NCBI GenBank assembly: GCA_016202555.1
Contig: JACQOL010000137.1
Span: 1-8,680, forward strand
DNA: 8,680 nt
Reading direction: 5' to 3'
Source: Chloroflexota bacterium
GTDB lineage: Bacteria; Chloroflexota; Dehalococcoidia; Dehalococcoidales; UBA2162
Part shown: positions 6,178-8,680 of the stretch, in pieces
Position numbering within the stretch: position 1 is the stretch's first letter
Layout of the letters: the number at the start of each line of letters is the position of its first letter
Notes under the pieces: generated by a model
What the model saw: only the letters and a program-made list of their open reading frames with translations
Database searches by the model: none
What the model was told of the DNA's origin: nothing
Position numbers and translations under genes: made by a program

Positions 6178-7233
6178 TTAAGCGACTAAAAAAGCCCGGC
6201 GGAGCTTTTGTAACAAAATTGGCCTTCTCCAGCCATTAGCTTTAACTTCCACTGAGGAACACAGCCTTTCCACAAACTGATAGTGCTCGTCCTGAGTAAT
6301 CAGGCGCTCAGCCACCCTCAATCTGGCACTACGGCTACGCGGATTCTTTTGCACCTCTTCAGGAGAAGGAGTAATGACCTTCTTATTAATTAATTTCAGG
6401 CTGGCGGTATGTCCACAAACACAGGTGGGTACTCCGGGGGGACAAACACAATCCCTCGCTTCTCGTTGCATAAATTGTTTGACGATGCGGTCTTCAAGAG
6501 AGTGGTAACTGATGACCACCAGTCTGCCGCCAAAGCCAAGCAGGTTAACTGCCTGTTTTAGGGCTAACTCTAGGTTGTCCAACTCCTGATTAACCGCAAT
6601 TCGCAGTGCCTGGAAAGTTTTGGTGGCCGGGTGAATTCTACCCCTCCTGCCTCCGTAAACTCGCTCAATAAGCTGAGCCAATTGAAGGGTAGTTCTTAGC
6701 GGACGTTCTGAGACAATACGGTGGGCTATCTGACGACTGTAGCCTTCCTCACCGTACCTTTGTATCAGTTGAGCTAGTTCGGTCTCAGAGTAAGTATTAA
6801 CGATATCGGCCGCGGTCAGTTTCTGGTCAGGACTGAGGCGCATATCTAAGGGAGCGTCATGCTGAAAGCTAAAACCGCGGTCAGGGCTGTCAAGCTGAAG
6901 CGAGGAAAGTCCCGGGTCAAATAAAATTCCATGCACCGGAGAAAAATCATATTTGTAACAAATAGCCTCTAGATTAACGAAGTTTTCATTGATGAGAAGG
7001 GCAACATCACTCCAGGCTTCCAGCCTTGTCCTGGCTATCTGTATCGCTTCAGGGTCAGCCTCAATACCCAATAGCTGCCCACCCGGTGAGCTCTGCTCTA
7101 AGATAGCCGCAGCATGCCCGCCACCGCCGAGGGTAGCATCAATATAGCGACCCCCGGGCTGCACAGCGAGTGCCTTAATCGCCTCCTCAACCAGAACCGG
7201 AACATGAACTGATGCTACCATTGTCTGACCCAT
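6178..7233 (-). CDS. rsmH: 16S rRNA (cytosine-1402-N4)-methyltransferase RsmH (MraW)
   Basis: RsmH uses S-adenosylmethionine to methylate N4 of C1402 in the decoding centre of 16S rRNA. Numbered from the ATG at 7233 (351 residues), it has HVPVLVEEA (10-18), the methyl-donor loop DATLGGGGH (32-40), [11 protein letters not shown] (105-115; the usual DLG is DPG here), RGFSF (119-123), DMRLS (130-134), [12 protein letters not shown] (201-212), SYHSLEDR (242-249), a cysteine cluster [12 protein letters not shown] (262-273), and [14 protein letters not shown] (297-310), where most homologues end. About 41 more residues, basic and hydrophobic, follow ([14 protein letters not shown]). The start overlaps the mraZ stop as TGATG, suggesting translational coupling; a TTG at 7236 and an ATG at 7221 are alternatives. 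Identification is secure. Confidence 0.96.
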   Translation of the reverse strand: MGQTMVASVHVPVLVEEAIKALAVQPGGRYIDATLGGGGHAAAILEQSSPGGQLLGIEADPEAIQIARTRLEAWSDVALLINENFVNLEAICYKYDFSPVHGILFDPGLSSLQLDSPDRGFSFQHDAPLDMRLSPDQKLTAADIVNTYSETELAQLIQRYGEEGYSRQIAHRIVSERPLRTTLQLAQLIERVYGGRRGRIHPATKTFQALRIAVNQELDNLELALKQAVNLLGFGGRLVVISYHSLEDRIVKQFMQREARDCVCPPGVPTCVCGHTASLKLINKKVITPSPEEVQKNPRSRSARLRVAERLITQDEHYQFVERLCSSVEVKANGWRRPILLQKLRRAFLVA

Positions 7234-7658
7234 CAATGCCGCTCTAGGCTTTCGATAATTTGCCAGGCTTGTTCCTGACTAATGGCTTTCTCTTCTTGCC
7301 ACTGTTCTCTGTTCCACAATTCAAGATAGCTACTGACACCGATTACAATTGCTTCATCTTTAATAGAAGCATACTCCCGCAACGGAGGGGGTAGAACGAT
7401 TCTCCCCTGCCCATCCATACTTAAAGTAAAGGCAGTCGCAAAAATAGCCCTGTTTAACCTTCTCAAGTTACTACGGGGGACGGAGGCCGTCGTTAACTCG
7501 CTTGCCAGCTTGCTCCATTCCGCCAGTGGATAGGCATTAATGCATTTCTCTATCCCCGGGGTTAATGCCACTCCCCCCCTTAGCTCTTCTCTAAACTTAG
7601 GCGGGATAGGCAGCCGACCCTTCTCATCAATCCGATACTCAAACTCACCGAGAAACAT
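7233..7658 (-). CDS. mraZ: Transcriptional regulator MraZ
   Basis: MraZ is a DNA-binding protein that controls the division-cluster operon it heads. The 141-residue protein has the standard family start [19 protein letters not shown] and two AbrB-like swapped-hairpin repeats. Each has the DxxxR signature, D11-R15 (DEKGR) and D82-R86 (DGQGR), followed by IPPKFREEL and VLPPPLREY. Length is normal for the family. GAAGGG lies about 8 bases before the ATG. The stop codon overlaps the rsmH start. Upstream there is a consensus promoter and an array of 10-bp-spaced TGG boxes, so autoregulation by MraZ is strongly suggested by the sequence though not shown. Confidence 0.97.
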   Translation of the reverse strand: MFLGEFEYRIDEKGRLPIPPKFREELRGGVALTPGIEKCINAYPLAEWSKLASELTTASVPRSNLRRLNRAIFATAFTLSMDGQGRIVLPPPLREYASIKDEAIVIGVSSYLELWNREQWQEEKAISQEQAWQIIESLERH

Positions 7659-7670
7659 TTTTAACCCTTC

Positions 7671-7740
7671 AAGTCAACCCTATTTCACCATTATCTACCA
7701 TTTTTCACCACTTTTAAGTATTTTGCAACATAATTCACCA
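7671..7740 (-). promoter_or_regulatory. Candidate MraZ operator: TGG boxes at 10-bp spacing
   Basis: Read on the minus strand, three consecutive decamers begin TGG: TGGTGAAAAA (7710-7701), TGGTAGATAA (7700-7691) and TGGTGAAATA (7690-7681). A weaker one, GGGTTGACTT (7680-7671), follows. A further copy, TGGTGAATTA (7740-7731), lies three 10-bp turns upstream, inside the promoter spacer and on the same helical face. MraZ proteins are known to bind short direct repeats with this spacing in front of their own gene; E. coli uses TGGG-type repeats, so the base preference here is slightly different. The main cluster covers the predicted early transcribed region, as expected for repression. Confidence 0.8.
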
Positions 7741-7748
7741 TTTGTCAA
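7720..7748 (-). promoter_or_regulatory. Promoter of the mraZ-rsmH-ftsA-ftsZ operon
   Basis: The minus strand shows consensus -35 TTGACA (7748-7743), a 17-base spacer, and CAAAAT (7725-7720, four of six matches to TATAAT). Transcription would start near 7713, giving a leader of about 55 bases that contains the main TGG boxes. The -35 is embedded in GGGCTTGACAAA, the same 12 bases as at the nrdR promoter. Confidence 0.7.
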
Positions 7749-7818
7749 GCCCTTTTTCATAAATTTTTTCTAAGTTTTAAACTTTATTTTCTAATTATTT
7801 CTCAATAGCCGTTATGTG

Positions 7819-7827
7819 TGTTAGAAT
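7819..7827 (+). promoter_or_regulatory. Extended -10 promoter for trmD
   Basis: TG followed by one base and TAGAAT (five of six matches to TATAAT) makes an extended -10 element. The -35 position (TTCTCA near 7799) is poor, which extended -10 promoters tolerate. Transcription would start near 7834, leaving a leader of about 68 bases before trmD. It is divergent from the mraZ promoter, with the two -10 elements roughly 100 bases apart. Confidence 0.5.
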
Positions 7828-7901
7828 ATAACCCATAGCAATTGATTTTTACTCCGGTTTTCCCAAATGTTTCAGCGCCAGGCAGGCGGTGAGGATGAAA
7901 A

Positions 7902-8642
7902 ATGCAGATTGAGATTTTAACTTTGTTCCCCGAGATGTTCCCGGGCCTGCTTAGCAGCAGTATCCTCAAACGAGCTATTGAACGAGAGCTGGTTGAGGTT
8001 AATATTCACAATATCCGGGATTATACCCATAACAAACATCACACCGTTGATGACACTCCCTACGGGGGTGGTGCCGGGATGTTACTCAAGCCCGAACCCA
8101 TTTTTGAGGCAGTAGAGACAATAAAATCAGGTCTTAGCCCGGAGGAGTGTCCCTTACCGGTTATTTTACTCACCCCGCAGGGTCGTCTTTTTTCCCAGAA
8201 GATAGCCCTGGAGCTAACCCGATATCGCCGTCTAATTCTTATTTGCGGACACTATGAGGGGATTGATGAGCGAGTCGCCGAACATCTGGTTACCGATGAA
8301 ATAAGTATCGGTGATTATGTGCTCAGTGGCGGTGAGCTAGCCGCAATGGTAGTTACCGATGCTGTGGTCAGGCTGGTACCCGGGGTTCTGGGATCAGAGG
8401 CTTCGGCAGCGGACGATTCTCATACTACCGGGCTACTGGAATACCCTCAATACACTCGCCCCCCGGTGTATCGAGACTGGGCAGTACCCGAAGTGCTGCT
8501 TTCCGGGAATCATGCTCAGGTGGCTAAGTGGCGCCAGCAGCAGGCAATTACCCGTACTCTAGAGCGCCGCCCTGAATTACTGATCAAGGCTAATCTGAGT
8601 CCGGCGGAAAGACGACTTGCGGAAGAGCTGCAAAAAGGCTAA
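7902..8642 (+). CDS. trmD: tRNA (guanine-37-N1)-methyltransferase TrmD
   Basis: TrmD methylates N1 of G37, next to the anticodon, in tRNAs with G at position 36, preventing +1 frameshifting. The 246-residue protein (E. coli 255) starts [13 protein letters not shown] and carries [12 protein letters not shown] (51-62 region), [11 protein letters not shown] (89-99), [10 protein letters not shown] (116-125), [15 protein letters not shown] (133-147), the trefoil-knot region that binds S-adenosylmethionine. D172 in [17 protein letters not shown] corresponds to the catalytic aspartate, and [11 protein letters not shown] (201-211) closes the C-terminal domain. GAGG lies 7 bases before the ATG. It is the only plus-strand gene here, divergent from mraZ. 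The usual neighbours rpsP, rimM and rplS are not seen on its left, and only 38 bases remain on its right, holding no gene I can support. Confidence 0.97.
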   Translation: MQIEILTLFPEMFPGLLSSSILKRAIERELVEVNIHNIRDYTHNKHHTVDDTPYGGGAGMLLKPEPIFEAVETIKSGLSPEECPLPVILLTPQGRLFSQKIALELTRYRRLILICGHYEGIDERVAEHLVTDEISIGDYVLSGGELAAMVVTDAVVRLVPGVLGSEASAADDSHTTGLLEYPQYTRPPVYRDWAVPEVLLSGNHAQVAKWRQQQAITRTLERRPELLIKANLSPAERRLAEELQKG

Positions 8643-8680
8643 TATATAGGATGTCTCAAATTTATATGGAGTATTATTAA

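Noticed and set aside
8650..8680. Nine-codon frame after trmD (MSQIYMEYY)
   Set aside because: Too short, with only a weak purine match upstream; most likely ordinary intergenic sequence at the window edge.
1..8680. CRISPR arrays, insertion sequences, tRNA or rRNA genes, attachment sites
   Set aside because: No repeat-spacer pattern, transposase, terminal inverted repeats, or tRNA/rRNA segments were seen on either strand.

Overview
The window carries two blocks of housekeeping genes with a small accessory module set into one of them. Everything from base 1 to 7658 reads on the minus strand; a single gene (trmD) reads on the plus strand at the right end. In minus-strand order the genes are mraZ, rsmH (mraW), ftsA, ftsZ, a rho-independent terminator, a promoter with NrdR boxes, nrdR, an unrecognised 103-residue gene, an ImmA/IrrE-type zinc metallopeptidase gene, and the first 519 codons of an adenosylcobalamin-dependent (class II) ribonucleotide reductase gene that runs off the left edge.

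The likely host is a bacterium of moderate GC with strong AAAGGAGG-type ribosome binding sites. Three features together point to the Dehalococcoidia branch of Chloroflexota, or something close to it: a class II reductase as the nrdR partner, a division cluster reduced to mraZ-rsmH-ftsA-ftsZ with no murein genes or ftsL/ftsI/ftsW/ftsQ between them, and nrdR-nrdJ placed beside it. This is inference from gene content and not a phylogenetic result; a wall-less or wall-poor relative of another lineage is possible.

Regulation is unusually readable. The mraZ promoter has a consensus -35 (TTGACA) followed by TGG-containing boxes at exact 10-bp spacing, which are candidate operators for MraZ itself. 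The nrdR promoter has the same GGGCTTGACAAA -35 block, and a near-perfect 16-bp NrdR palindrome fills the -35/-10 spacer, with a weaker second site just after the predicted transcription start. ftsZ ends in a hairpin plus T-run, so the division operon and the nrdR operon look like separate transcription units.

Working together: MraZ is expected to tune its own operon, RsmH methylates 16S rRNA, and FtsA anchors the FtsZ ring to the membrane. NrdR senses nucleotide status and should control the whole nrdR-to-nrdJ operon. The most unusual part is that the metallopeptidase and its small partner sit between nrdR and nrdJ with good ribosome binding sites and no obvious promoter of their own. Their transcription would therefore be placed under NrdR control. 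Their sampled base composition is more AT-rich than that of nrdJ, consistent with later insertion.
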